A stretch of DNA of 64,000 nucleotides. It comes from Puffinus mauretanicus (lineage: Eukaryota > Chordata > Aves > Procellariiformes > Procellariidae). The stretch is from NCBI GenBank assembly GCA_023333565.1, contig JAJKFH010002273.1, positions 1,984,001-2,048,000 of the forward strand, written 5' to 3'. Each line of letters opens with the position of its first letter. Position 1 is the first letter of the stretch. A program made the translations under genes and the position numbers. Shown here piece after piece: positions 1 to 13,271 of this stretch. Under the pieces are notes generated by a model. It ran no database searches and had not been told where the DNA came from. It worked only from the letters and a program-made list of their open reading frames with translations.

Positions 1-897
1 AATAATGCAAAGGTTTGTGTTTCATTGCTGCACTGATGGGTGGGCTTTGGGGAGCTATTACCACACTGAAATCCCTTAGCAGTACTGCCCTGCATCTAGA
101 GCTGAAAGATGTTTCCTTCCTCTGAGGGACAGACGAGATAAGGGAGTTTATGTGACTCATTATCCAAAAGAGAAATTAATGTTTTGTAATAGCTAAAAAA
201 GTCCCCTTAAGAACTGGAAGCTTAGTGCAAATTTATGTAGCAGGGAAAATCTAAGGAGTTTTGCCTGTTTGTTTTTTAAGACAGGACTAGGTGTTTTAAA
301 TCCCAAACATTGAGCTCTAGCTGGTTTTTTTTCCCATATTTGCAGTAAGTAATGAATTTTTAAGTATCATGAGGGTACAAACCCCAACAAACCAGAATAG
401 TACAGCATGAAATCTGCACTGTGCTTCTGAAGCGATGCAGTCATCAAAAGACATCTCTGTCTCTTCCCAAGTGTTTTGGATCAAAATTTTAATCCTCCAA
501 ATCATGCATTTGGCTGTGTAGTACTGAGAAGTGAGATCCTGATGGACAAAAGTCTGTCACATTTAGGCATACCTAAATAAAAAGGAAAGAAAACTGTTTT
601 ACCCTTAAAGATCGTTATCTCTAGAAGTTCCCAAGTCAAGGAAAAGCCATGAGCATCTACATTTTTTGTATAGCTCAAGGAACAACTTTGTTGGCAGAGG
701 TAGTACTTGAACAAAAGATACAGTCAATAATATGTTGGTAGCCTGCAGGAAGAGGGCCAGCTCTGTTGTCCCATTCTTTCTCAGATTAACCCAGGAAAAG
801 CATACATACACAATACCATTTGACCATGAAGAAAACATACAAGCTCTGCTTTAGCTATCACTGAGCCAGGAATACTCTATACATTTTTTTCATATGG

Positions 898-920
898 AAA
901 ACAAACAAACAAACAAAAAA
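898..920. repeat. (AAAC)n short tandem repeat
   Basis: About five copies of an AAAC unit ending in a short A run. This is an ordinary simple repeat. Confidence 0.85.
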
Positions 921-3900
921 TAGATCTGGCAAATATGAAATCTAACCTTCGTGTGACCACACCAATATTCTTAAAAATTACAGTCAAATGTTATTGGCCC
1001 CGTCAGATAGAGAACAGAGATACTGTAGACTTAATGACCCATAACCATATACTTATTTCACAGATATGTAGTTTCTAGCGCTCTGTTTGGCTGGAGAGAT
1101 CTCATCTGAATAATGACTGCACAGTCATTTCTGCCAAACCGCAGTGCTTCTGCATCTCCCCTCGCTCTGGTTCTTCCACGCGAGCACGTGAGCACGCTCC
1201 CACTGGTACTGGCTCCTTGCTGACGTGCCCACCCCACCATCGCTCCTCCGTGCTCTATCGCATCCATCATCATGCCTGCCCACTTCTTTTGCAGATATTT
1301 AATTATGGAAGAGTAGTAGTATGCTATAGCTGTACAATGGAACAGGAGGGCACTTAACCTGTCCCCACAAAAAAGGGTAAAGCGATGTATTGAATAAACA
1401 GGTACCAGGAAACAATCAGAGCAGAAATGAGGTTAAAAATCCTGAAACAGAGGTTTGTGGCCAGGATATGGCTGGGGAATTTTGATGGTGGTAGAAAGTC
1501 AGAGACACGTTAATATTTAATAAGCAATGCAGAGATGAAAGAAAGAATAATGTTTTCAGTAGCTACTTATAAGTTTGCCTCTTAGCAAGTTTTCAGTCCA
1601 AAATGCAGCACTCCCTGATAAGCAGAGGAGGATGCTGAATAATTGCTCAGATACAGTTTGGGGACTATAAAAATAAGGAGCGCTGGAGGTTGCCATCCCT
1701 TTTACCTACCCCAGAGCTCCGGGATCATTCTCCCAGTATTGTCTTTGGGTCACGGAAGCCTGTTGTTTGTCTCCTGAAGAAGCAGACCTCCCTTGTAACA
1801 TGGAGCTCACAAAGATGTCCCCGTTATGAAAAGGCGAAGTTATTTTACGTTCTGTCTGGGAAGAAATGGCTTACCTGAGCTCTGACATTGTGACAGCTAG
1901 CTGTCTTCGAGCTGGTATTTTAGCTTTATTTCTTCCATTAATCGAGCAACAGCTACCCACGGACTCATTTCACCTTTGGGTTGCACTTGTTTGTAAGCTA
2001 TTTATTTCACTGACTTTTTGTCCTCCCCCTGCTTTCTCTCCCCTTTGCAACTGCAGTTTGCTACTGTGGCTTCTGGGACAGAGAAAATATCTGTGTCAAA
2101 AGAGGAAATTGGTAGTCTCAGCTCTTACTCTGAGTCCCACTTAAGAAGATGATGTAGGATTCCTTGGTCCATGAACTGAAAAGAACCTAAAGTAGAGGAG
2201 ATATGTTGCCAGAAGAAAAATAAAGAAATGCACATAACTGCGCAGACTAACAATGAAAGATGAAATAATAGCTGTAAGGCTGGAAACCTAGTCAGTCTCC
2301 AGAAAATGTTGAATTTTCAGTCATCATTATGTTGATAACAACAACTTTCAATGGGGGCCAATAAGAGAAAGGTTTTTGGGATGCTGTATGAGTATCTTGT
2401 AACTGGCATAAGGAAGCCCTGCTGTAAGAGATTTTGAAAGGAAACTAGCTTTATTCTTCTCCCTCTGCTCTCCTCACTCTTTTCTGTATTTCACTTTTTC
2501 CATTTTCTTTTCCATTATGCTGTGCTCTTCCTCCTTACTTTTCTTGCCAATCCTCATTATAGTCCACCGGTTTGTCTTTATTATGAGCCTGGTAAATCCT
2601 TTTTACACAAAAAATCATACTCAATACAAATTATTCTGAATTAGAGAAGCAGCTACTGAGTTTTTATAAATCATTTAGATCCCAGCCCTGCCAGGTGCCA
2701 ACCACCCTTTTCTCTTAGTTTTCTCAGTGGAGATGAGGGTGCTTAACAGCTCACAGATTTAATAATAACTGAGATTATGGCCCACAGAGCATTCAAGGAG
2801 GCATTTTCACTCAAGAGCTAAATGTTTTCTTGTCTTTATCTGCATCGTCAACACAATAAGCTATGCATGAGTGTGCGTATATATGCATGTATAAAGAAAC
2901 AGAAAAAAAGCCAGCACAACGACAAGTAGGTAAGCCTCCAGATCGGAACGGTATCCTTGTACTGTTGTTGATCAGGAATATTGTCCTGCCTGTGAGTGAA
3001 AGGAATGATTTGTGACTTGGACTCCGTCCCAGTGGATCAGCACACGCATGGTAAATCCTGGTATGTCCTTCGGGGCATTTATAGTATCATGGACTTTCCC
3101 ACTGCGCTGAGCTGGCCACCGTTGCATGACAAATCATGAAGCTCCAACTGTGAAAATTATGGACTTACTCAAACTGTCAATCCAGTCCTGAAAAACAACT
3201 GCTGGTAGAAGTAACCTTGACAAAAATTTGTTCTAAATATGGTAATATTTGTAATCTGCAATAGATGGATTTCAGTGGCAAGATATTCACTAAGCCTCTC
3301 CTGGTGACACAGTATACTACTCCTATCAGTGTTTGGAAAACACCTGTACTCAGTAGACACTGTGTGTGATGTGATGCTCACATTTCTTGACAAGTCTTGA
3401 CTTCTGAGTTCAAAAAACCCTTCAGTTTGTGGTAGAACAAACACAATTATTATGCTGAACTAAATGTACCATTTTCGTAATTGAAGCTCTACAAGAGTCC
3501 ATGTTCTGTTTAAAATTCAATTTCGATTAACATATCATAGTTAATTTTCATGCTTTGTGAAGTTCTTATTAGTATTTTTCCTTTCTTACAGCTAAATTTA
3601 TTTCAGATATATTCCAGATTTACCAGGACTTCAGTTTTAATAAATATATTTATTTTTAAGAATGTGGAAGTGCAATTGTATGCATAAGCTTTTCTACTAA
3701 TAGGGATATAGATGAAGAACCATCTTTTAAACAAAGAAAAGGAAATGGAATAGCTATAGCATAACAATGTATAACCTAAAGGAATTCTCTTTCGGAGCTT
3801 CTAATGCCTGGAGTCTCCTTTTAATGTATAAGTGAGAAACACCAGGTTCAAGATTTTACATTCACTACACTTAGCTAGCCAACATTTTTTTTGAACCAAA

Positions 3901-6267
3901 AGTAACTTTTTTTTTTCAAGAAAATTTAACAAAGCTTTTAATCTTTTTTAATTTGATGGATTTTGTGTAAGGCTGAACTAAAAAAGTACAATTTAATCTT
4001 CTACTTTATGCTTTCTTCATTTCTCTTTTTAAATCTTTTTCTCTCTTTCTTATTCATAGCACTAAAAGGAAGTAAGAAAGTGAAAGACAAAGCAATCAAA
4101 TATATATGTTTCAGTAATATAATGGAAATTTTATACCTACTTAAAGCATTTTCAGAACTGCAATGATGTTTTATGCTTACTTATGTTCTTGACTCATCCT
4201 TCTTCCAGGGTTACAATCTACTTCGATGGTACTTTTTTGTCATTTCAGACATGATTTACAGTGTTTATTGCATGCTCAGTTTTTTATTTCTTCCTTTTTT
4301 TTTTTGCTAATTCTAAGATATGTTGATATATTATCATGATTCCAGCAAATATATGGAAGTTATTAACAGCAGTCTGAAGGATGAAAACTTCATTTGTTCT
4401 GAACAGCAAAATGGTCAGCAAAACTGTTGTCATGATTGTAAGATTGTAATGTGACTTCTTGTAAGAGAGAACATAACACGGAGGTCTCGCTAGCTACGCT
4501 GCCTTACTCTGTTGAAGTATGTCAGGGCTGGATGGAGACAGCGAAGAGAGAAGTCAACATTGAAAGACATAGCTTTGTCAGCCTTCACTCATAAATTCCT
4601 TCAGAGCAAAGAAAAAGAGAGTATTAAATTGCATTATCGTATGAAGTTATTGCATTATTGTGTTATTACAATATAGCATAAAATATTACATTAGAGAAGC
4701 TGCTGGTGGATGACTAACAGATATTAACTGACTACAGATTGTTCAAGGACTCAGACCAGGACAACAAGAAAAAGAATAAGGTTTGTCACAGATGAGGAGT
4801 ATGTGGGAATGGACGGAGGCTACTACCATAGCCTTGTCTGGAAGCAACGTGAAAATTATGCAATCCTATGGTAGGTAGCCTTACTGCTAAGCCATTCTGA
4901 AGATTTTTGCATTTGCTCACTATGGTTTTACTGGTAAAGCCATGTCAAAATGTTATGGCTGTGAAAAACCTTTTTAACACCCTTGAAGCAATATTTGTGT
5001 AGGAACCTCTCCTACATTTTGTCAGGCCCTCATAGGTGGAATGGGACAACTGGGACCATGCCTAGTCCATGTTTAATCTGTAATTATTACCTCCAAACTG
5101 TAGTCCATCTGGCAGGTTTTATTTGTTATACAGTAGATAGTGGTTTGAATTATGAATGCATATGTAGAAAAAGGCCAAAGGCTGACAAAATATTTGTGTC
5201 TAAACTGTATTTGCTACTGAAGATAATTGTTTGGTTAGATTTTTTTCTCTTTTAACTATTTAAAATGTTACAATTATGGAAACATCCCTCAGTCTTGCAA
5301 TGTTTTAATTTTATAATGGCTTTTATAACTTTTTCATTCTCAAAATATAGCTGCCTACAGTAAGGTAAAAACAGGTACCAGTCTACTAGAAATGAAACTG
5401 CCACAGCATTTGTCGTATCAGAAAGCATTCTTCATTAGAACTTGGGGCTGTGAGGGAAAAGGGAAGAAAACAAAGAGCTGACTACAAGCATAGAAGGTCT
5501 TAACATCCTCTTAGTTATTATTCTGCACAGAGCATGTTCTTTTTAATGTTGATGTTGACCAGCATTCATTAGGGCATGATTTTAAAGCAATATAGTAACA
5601 GAAAATGAAAAGAGAATAGTCCCCAAATGGTGACAAAGGTTTTTTACTCTTGTGAGGATTCACCCGATAACAACTGGAGTCTGGCAGTCCTGTGGAAGCT
5701 GGTGCAGGTTTGACGTCTGATTTGTACGCAGGCTTGGTGCTAGGAGTGTTTCTGTAGTACCGCAGCAACGACAGCTGCAGAGGCGAATGTTTTAAGCAAG
5801 CTTGAGTCACTGGGATCTTTAATTCTTCTCTCACAAGCATACAAAGCATTTTCTGGCCTTGATTATTTTAACTCATTGGTCTCTGACAAGGAATAGTGGA
5901 GACCATCCCCTTCAGACATGCCTGGGGTTGTACAACAGCAGGGGACACCATTTGAATACACATATTAAGTCCAGCTTCGGGCTTTATGTCATACTTGACT
6001 CTGGGACTGGTTTCAAGCTCCCTCGTAAAGCCAAGCATCTCCTCCTATAATTTCTCCAACAATGGGCCAGTGCTGGTGGCAGCAGGCAGTGAGCAGTAGT
6101 ACTGAATAACACAGATGGCAGTACATCTGACAGCGTGGATTATTCTACAATAAAAAAATGGTTGTCATTTTTATGCTTGCTATTATGAGGCCACCTGTAT
6201 TCAGTCTGCTCTTGGGCAATAGGAAGTGATGGGAAATATGAGTATGTTGGTTCAGTATTGTATATCT

Positions 6268-6371
6268 ATGCACTCTGGGTGTATGTGTACAGAGACATAT
6301 ATACAGAGAGATATGTACATAGACACATGTAAATCTGTGTGTGTACACAGACGTGTACAGAGGCATATGAT
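6268..6371. repeat. Imperfect TGTACA/CAGAGA low-complexity tract
   Basis: Degenerate repetition of TGTACA, CATATA and CAGAGA words with alternating purine-pyrimidine stretches. It generates overlapping spurious open frames on both strands. It is simple-repeat-like, not coding. Confidence 0.6.
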
Positions 6372-7179
6372 GGAAAGGTATAATTTTTTTTTTCCCATGA
6401 ACAGCAGAAAATTTTGAAATTCGCAGAAACATTTGATCATATTTCCTGGTTCTTAAGAGAGCTTCTTTTTTAAAATACAGTGTCATTTTCTGAGAAAAAG
6501 ACTTCTTTCACTGTGCTGTCAGGGGGTGGAGTACTTATTTAATACTTGTGGTAAAAAAGGAGGAGTTAGGTATCCCACAGGGTAAAAGAGATGCAAAGCA
6601 GCTTGCAGCCATCAGCATGTTTGAATCCAGTTTCCAGGCTAAGTTATTCTGGTAGCCACAACTCACCTAGAAGGCAACAGTGCTATGCTTGGTATCATCA
6701 CTCCTGTCACTGAGACAGGTCCCCCACCTTCACCCAGGTCTCTCTTCTATGAGAGGTTCATGGGAATGGCACGCTGCTTTCTCTGACAGTTCCTGTCAAG
6801 GAAGATTTTGCCCCTGTGGATTTAGATATTTTTGCATCACATTAGTCTGTCAAAAAGGACTGGAGTCTGATGGTGGGCGTGATGTGATAGTATGAGAAAA
6901 GTCACGGTTCCAAAAAAAGGTTCTTCTTTGGTCATAAAACAATATTCTTTTCTTAATGAAAGGGAAAATATCAAAAGATGAGTGAGCAACAATCTAGAAA
7001 GAAGAAATACCACAAACAAATGGGGGTCAGATGCTTAGCTGCTGCTGTGGATGGGCTACAAGTAAAAGGGAAATACAAGGTAGGTCTGCCAATCCCTCTT
7101 CAAGAAAAAATATGTACAAATGATGGGAATTTTGACCCTCAAAACCTAAACTTTTCTGGAGGACAACCTAGAACATTTG

Positions 7180-7645
7180 CATTTTACACAGGATCTGCAG
7201 GATAAGACTGACCTCCCGCCCATTGTGCCCTTGCAAGGAGGGTCGTCTTTGCTCTCAGTCCAGAAACATTCTCCAGTTTTCTTAAGTACAGAAAGCCTCC
7301 ACACATTAACACCTGGGTCCCTAGGGCGAGTTTCTTTTCTGCCTTTTGAAGGCCTGGATGTGTCCCTGCGGTTGCTTCTTCTTGAACGTTTCTCAGTCTC
7401 CGTCCCACAGCGGGGTCCCTGCAAGCGATGTTCCTCCTTTCTCTTCCCTGCCAGCCCACTCTGAGGAGACAGAAGTCCTCGCAGCGGCGCAGTGCCACAA
7501 GCACACGCAGGTAAGGAGCCCTCCCGGAGCCAGAGCACCGCGAACCACAGCCTGCCTTTCGGCCAAACACCAGGCACTCCCAGGGAGCTACCAGCAGCGA
7601 ACAAAGCTGACGCTTCTCCCGCTAGAGCTGTGACGCAGGAGAGTG
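7180..7645 (+). other. GC- and CpG-rich patch with candidate exon 7455-7510
   Basis: CpG dinucleotides are much denser here than in the flanks, especially at 7370-7640. Inside the patch, a pyrimidine tract ending in CCTGCCAG (to 7454) is followed by 56 nt and then a consensus donor CAG/GTAAGG with GT at 7511. Open frames exist on both strands (up to 172 codons on minus), but high GC makes that uninformative and no peptide is recognisable. It could be a CpG-island promoter with the first exons of a non-coding RNA, or an isochore fluctuation. The exon call is inference from splice-site shape only. Confidence 0.3.
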
Positions 7646-10614
7646 ATGACCCCAGTACAAACATTTTGATCTATTTTAGGTCCGGAGACACTAACTTGTG
7701 CTTTTTATACCGGTAAACAGTTTTCATGTCCTAAGCAGGGTAACACGACTGTACATCTTTGTTTTTCAGACCTTCATCTGTTTTTCTGAAAAGAAAAGAA
7801 CTTCTCTGACGAAAGTGGTATAAATAAAACCTGAAAATCAAATGAGGGTCAAAACCATTTTAGTTTACAACCATTTCTTAAGATGATGAGGATTTCACTG
7901 TGTCATGGTTTAGTTTTTAACCATTTATCTGACTGAGTATAAAATGACAGCTACAGGCTTCTCTAATTCATGTGTTGCTGAAAATTCAATAGCAGGAAAT
8001 CGATAGAGAGAAACAAGTATATGAATTAAGATTCAGCACACAAGCCTTTACTTATGTATTGAACTCGGGAAGGGTGATAGTCACCTGTAGGAATTAATAG
8101 ATCTGAAGGACAACATAAGTGCTTCTTTCACCTTGTACTTCACAGGAATGGTGTTTGTCCTCTTGACCCCAGTCCCTAGAAGCCCCAAAAAGAAAATGCA
8201 ATTCAGACTTTAAAAAAATCTACCCTTAAATTTTCAGTAGAAAAATAATTATAGAAAAAGCATTGACAACTACAACAATCAGAGCAAGATCTGTTTTTCC
8301 TAAGGAAGTCAAAAGTAAGTGAAGTCCTGGAATGGGATCATGTCTAGGATGTTCTTAAGGTAAACAATTTAAGGAGAGTAGATGAAAAAAAAAAAAACCA
8401 ACACCACAACAAACTCCCAGACCTTGGAAATTTTAATGAGCCTCAAGACAAAAGTGACATGTATGGTCTTCTGATGGACTAACTTTGGCTAGTGTTTTTC
8501 CATTAGGTTAATCAGAACTTACTGAAGGTGACTTTATATCAGGCCTCAAACCTGCTTTTCCTGTATGGATATGACCATAAAGTCTTTTTTTCTTTTGAGA
8601 GCCATTAGGACGTCCTTTCACATTAATATGTAAAGGTAAAAATTATATTCAGTGAGGTAAGTTTTATCTCTCAAAATATGGCGTGGTGTTAAATCCCTAT
8701 AAATCAATGAAATCACAAAATAAAACAATCCAAATGGAGTAGGTTTAACACTACCTGAGTCCAGATGGTACCGGAATCCAATGCAGACTGTTTTAAATGT
8801 TAAGTGAAAAACTCAAAGAGCCTCGGACATACCTGCAGAGGTTAATTGCATAACCACTGAAGATGAGATCACCAAAGCAGAGGTTGCACAGAATGCCCCA
8901 TTTTTCCTATTGTAACTTAGATTGGACTGCTTTCAGTTTTGAAATATAAAACCATTCCTATATCAAAAGATTGGATTTCTTTATTTGCTAGAAGAGCTAT
9001 CTGATGATACACCTAGTTAGTTGTCCTCTGTCTTTCTCCACTTCCTCTTCCTCAGCTTACACTTTCAAACAGCATTTTAGAAAATTCTTGTACATGTTAC
9101 TAGCATAAAAGACAGTAAAATACTGTATATGCCGCAGTGTTAGGGGAAGGCACAAATACTTTGCCTACTGCCAGTTATTTTGCCCACACAGTGCCAGCCA
9201 TTCTAGTTCTGCCTGACTTTGTTAGTTTTACATTTTTTCCTATTCTGTGTTTGTGAGTGTGAGACCAGTAGTTGTGTATTAATTGCAAAAATGTTTGAAC
9301 TGCAGTAGCAACGGTATTCAGGTGCAGATATGAAGCAGCAGGAAGGATAAGCCTCCCACATTAAAAATAATCATAGGCAATGAACATCTATGTGGTCAGG
9401 GGATCACGGACAAGTTACTAAAATGTCTAACGACAGGCGGGATAATCAGAGGGCTCAGTCTATTCACTGTAGGTTTTATAAAACTATTTTTACCAGCTTA
9501 GGCCATTGGCAGCGCATCTGCGTGAGGTCTTAATTTGAAAGTCTTGTTAAAGGAATCAAAAGAGATAGAGACAGATAAGCAATTGCAGTAATTTTTTCAG
9601 TAGTGATTCTATGTCTAGAAGAAGAGGTTTGAGTAGGTATTAGTAAAAGATTTGGAAGCTCCCAGAAGACCTGGCTCGATCACTGTCAAAAAGACTAGGA
9701 GTCCTTCTTTTAGTCTTGCAAGGCAAGACTTTGATTTGGTTTCAAACCATTCAGCTGGGGTACAGTTTGATGTATTTGAAATCTGCTATAGTACATGTGG
9801 GCATGACCAAACCTCAATAGAAAGCAAATACCAGTTTGATGTAGAGTTTAGATGACTAGACAGAATGAGAGTCCTTTACTAAGGTTATTTAATCAGGAAA
9901 AGAAAATCCTCATGCAATATTTAAAAAACAGTTACAACTGCATTTAGTATTTCCTTTTCCCTGGACCCAGAATCACAGAATAGAGTTCTTTCAAAATAAG
10001 AGGTTAAGTTTTCAATCTGGATTAGACTAATTTCTCTGAAGTGAGTATTATTTCCTTTTATTGAAATGATTTGTCTTACATTTATACTGATATACATTGG
10101 GACTACAATGGGATATAGCCGTACATGTACAGACTGCGTTGTGGTCAACAATGCGACTTCAGCTTACCTGGATATAAAAGTGTATCTAGCCTTTAGACTG
10201 GCCTAGGCTAGTTTGAGTGCCAGTACGTTAGCTGTAGTAGACCAGAGAGCAGTATGGGCTACCCTTCCTCTAGTTTACCTGGCCTGTGCACTTAACTCCA
10301 CACTTTGTCTCTACCCGTACCCATACCCAAGCTGGTTAGCTTCAGATTAACTTGGAGATTGCTGAAGAAATTCCTACCGCATCTTCAATTGTTATGTAGT
10401 ATTTCTCTTTTTTAAAATATAAACCCGCTACAAGTCGTCTATTCAAAAAAGGGTTAAGTGATCATTGTGTCTTCAGATATGGGCCAGTGTCTCTTTCCTC
10501 ACACCAAATAGACTCAAACCCGTTGGCTAACCCAGTCAAAACTGAATGGGGTTCATCATTTTGAAAGTTATTAGTGCTGCAGAGCTGCTTGAAAATACAA
10601 AGCTGGGTGGACAT
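7646..10614. other. No gene recognised
   Basis: Anonymous AT-rich sequence. An A run at 8385-8397 is the only low-complexity tract of note. I see nothing further. Confidence 0.6.
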
Positions 10615-10702
10615 GAAAAATGCTGTAATATCCTTGATTGAAAAAAAATACTACAGCATGAGCTCAAACAGTGCCAGACACCAGAGAATCCACACAGGAG
10701 AT
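10615..10702 (+). pseudogene. Fossil C2H2 zinc-finger unit
   Basis: The plus frame reads SSNSARHQRIHTGD at about 10661-10702. This follows the C-terminal half of a Kruppel-type finger and its linker (consensus F-S-x-S-S-N-L-x-R-H-Q-R-I-H-T-G-E). The nucleotide run CACCAGAGAATCCACACAGG (10679-10698) is the usual coding form of HQRIHTG. Upstream at about 10627-10650, CCTTGATTG-AAAA resembles the CxxCGK half of a finger with the cysteines lost and a one-base gap, so about one 28-residue unit is visible. No second intact finger follows, although ACTCACAGAGAAAAG at about 10730 faintly echoes another linker. Zinc-finger proteins bind DNA, but this piece is too short and broken to be functional. It is probably a remnant of a retrocopied or decayed zinc-finger gene. 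A chance match is possible but unlikely for so long a motif. Confidence 0.6.
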
Positions 10703-11599
10703 GTTCATTTAAGCGGTCCCACTCACAGAGAAAAGCTTACACTGGAGTTTACATCATCCTAGACGTGAAAGTCGATAAAACTTAATCCAAGGAAACCAAG
10801 CCTCATTAGTTCTACTTTTTTTTTTCCAGAAGAGCAATCTTGGGTCAGGTTTTCTGGCTACATTATTCTGTGAAAATAGCGGTTAATAATATATGAGACA
10901 GTAAAATAATAACTGAAGTAGCATTAGTATCACAATTACAATAAATTAAAAGCATTATGGTGGTTTTTTCTAAATGTTTTTAGGATATGTTTGATATAAC
11001 CCTGGGTTGTAAGGCCATATCTAGCTTATGTTTAAATTTAAAGCTTTAATCCTGTCTGTCTTTAGCTTTACAACATCATGGACTAAATCTCAAAATCTTC
11101 TTATCTTCAAAATTATGTCAGCAGCTATGACAAAATGACATCTGTTCTGAAGCTGTAACAAGAATACTGCATTACTTGACACTCGGTTCATTCCTGTGAC
11201 AGTACAATGTCTGCCTCCCACATAACAAATGCAGTGATTTCCCTGCTGAATGTATATGATTCAGCCGATAACCATACTTAGTAACTGGTTAATAATTAGT
11301 ATTTGCTGCTTCTATTCCAGTGAAAAATGTCAGTATTTTGTAGATTTGCATTGGTTAGAGGAATGTGAGGCCTTTTTCCAAAAGTAGGGTGGGGCAACAC
11401 ATTTTTTTTTCCAATTTCCAGAACCTGAAGGTTGGAGAATGGCACAGCAAAACTGCTTGCAGTCTCTCCTTGCCATTCATTGTGCGCATTTAGTCTGTCA
11501 GAAACGCTCTGCTGCTGCAGTTAATGCTGAGCAGAGATTGATTGCTGGCTGTTGTTCCACAAGACATAGCTGAGGCAAATTAATAGCTCGTTGCTACTG
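10703..11599. other. No gene recognised
   Basis: Anonymous sequence between the zinc-finger fossil and the GC-rich patch. Nothing further is visible. Confidence 0.6.
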
Positions 11600-11850
11600 A
11601 AAGGGGGTGGGGGTCCCATTCCCACCTTTCCTATTCCCTCTGGTAATCCTGGCCCTGGGCTCCTGCTGCTTACCTTGCTTGGGGAGTTAACCCCGTGGTT
11701 TCCTCGGACCCCACTGCCTGTCGTTCTTAAGGAGCTAAGGGACAGCGAGCAAACCCTCTCCGGCAAAGGGGAAGAGCGAGAGCGGGACGGGCCCTTCCCC
11801 TCCCGGGAGCAACATGCTTTCGATGCGCTAAGCTGTCCCTGGAGCTGCCC
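11600..11850. other. Local GC-rich, CpG-containing patch
   Basis: GC content and CpG count rise sharply compared with the flanks, with runs of GAGCGAGAGCGGG and CCCGGG around 11775-11810. Open frames on both strands (111 and 131 codons) overlap and look composition-driven. No splice-flanked exon or known peptide is seen. Confidence 0.45.
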
Positions 11851-11882
11851 CCCCATTCACCAATGGCACGTCTGCCCAAACT

Positions 11883-11957
11883 ATTGGATGTTTTTTGCTT
11901 TATGCAGATCCCCCCCCCCCCGAATCAGGGGATTGGATGTTTTTTGCTTTATGCAGA
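11883..11957. repeat. Perfect 26-bp direct repeat, 49-bp period
   Basis: The 26-bp block that starts ATTGGATGTTTTTTGC and ends TTATGCAGA is present identically at 11883-11908 and 11932-11957. The two copies are separated by a C-run (11910-11921) and GAATCAGGGG. This looks like a recent local tandem duplication, or an assembly artefact at the C homopolymer. Confidence 0.9.
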
Positions 11958-13230
11958 GTCTGGCTGTCCGCTGCTGTGTAATGTAATGCTCCAAACAGCA
12001 CAACAGCTCCAGCGGTTCAGCTCTCCGGCAGCGACTTTCTATAGGTACGGCTTCCCACACCTGCTTTCTGCAGCCAAACATAGTGATATTAGCTAGTAAC
12101 AACAAAAAGGATGGTGAGATTTCACAGACGTGTTCCCCCCCATAAACCAGTAACATTCTTGTAGCCTCTGAAGCGCCATGTGTTGCTTCACAGACATACG
12201 TGTTTCTCCATGGACTCCAGCAGTGCTATTTTTCTGGTCTCTCCAAGCCCCAAGGCCAAGCAGTGTCAGTCTGTTGTGTCTGACAGAATGGCAGGAGCAT
12301 CACCTCTGGTCTTCCCCATTATCTGCCACCGTGGAAAGGGATATTTGCTTTTTCCAAGTGTGCCTGTGAGACTGGAAAAGCAATCGGTGGGCCTCTGGTG
12401 CTAATTCCCGGGTGCCGCTGCTGTCCGTGACCTTAGGACTACTCACTGTCTTTTTTGGGAATTAATGGATGTTTCCTCACCTTCAAATCATAGTGAGAGT
12501 TTTTTCTTTTGCATCTGGAAACCTCCAGTGCCTTTCACATAAGTGCAAACATTCTTATTTTCTGATTTCTGTCAAACCAGATGTTATCAGCTTGCAACCT
12601 ATATTTCACTGGTTCCAAACTGTAATCTAGCACTGCTAAATATGGAGAAAGGTCTGGCTGTATGGTGTTTTTCCATGTTTCTTATTTAGATTTTCAGCAG
12701 ATTATGTCAAAACATGTAATTTGCCGAAAATTGCATCGTCATACCCACTATTTCAGGGACAGTGGGTAGCAAAAATAACAGTTGAACTGGAGTATTATCT
12801 AGTAAGACTAACTGAAGAAAGTGAGTCTAAGTAGTCTAGGACAAGGACATACTTTCTTACAACCAATGTAAAAATGTCAACAAGTACCTGCTAATTTTTT
12901 TCTAACAAAAGAGCTCCATTCATGATTCAGTTTTTGATGTAAAATATCTTTTGTATATTTGAGATGAATATAGAACCCCATAGTCTTCTTTTTATTGTTT
13001 TCTTTTGTTTCAATCCCTAACAACTTTCAGATTTTCTTTTAGACCTCTTTATTTCCAATGCCTTACAATCATTCAACTTACTTGCCTTCTTCAGGAGAAT
13101 TCATTACATTCTGCATGGTCTCATCCTTTACGCTAGCTGAGACATTCCTGACACTCAAGGTGTCAGGAGAAAAAATCAGTATCAGTTATCTGCCCTTGGC
13201 TATTTATCACTGTGTGTAGTGAACAAGCTT
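11958..13230. other. No gene recognised
   Basis: Anonymous sequence. Several short open frames exist at 12000-12400 without coding hallmarks. Nothing else is visible. Confidence 0.6.
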
Positions 13231-13250
13231 TATACACACACACACACACG
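13231..13250. repeat. (CA)n microsatellite
   Basis: An uninterrupted AC run of eight units (13234-13249) with flanking TATA words, lying just beyond the 3' end of the minus-strand pseudogene. Confidence 0.9.
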
Positions 13251-13271
13251 TATAAATATACATATATTTAT

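Larger units (their letters stand above)
1..7145. other. No gene recognised; anonymous AT-rich sequence
   Basis: I see no recognisable gene, RNA or transposon here. All open frames are short and look like chance. A short CpG-containing patch occurs at about 1160-1265. An (AAAC)n tract (898-920) and an alternating TGTACA/CAGAGA tract (6268-6371) are listed separately. Several pyrimidine-AG sites occur (for example near 1293, 3591 and 4208), but none is joined to a convincing exon. Confidence 0.6.

Noticed and set aside
7146..7664. 172-codon minus-strand open frame
   Set aside because: It lies in the GC- and CpG-rich patch where stop codons are rare, overlaps open frames in several other frames, and has no recognisable domain.
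9961..9980. GAATCACAGAATAG, resembling the 3'-end repeat of CR1
   Set aside because: A single short match without the tandem ATTCTATGATTCTA pattern or adjoining LINE sequence.
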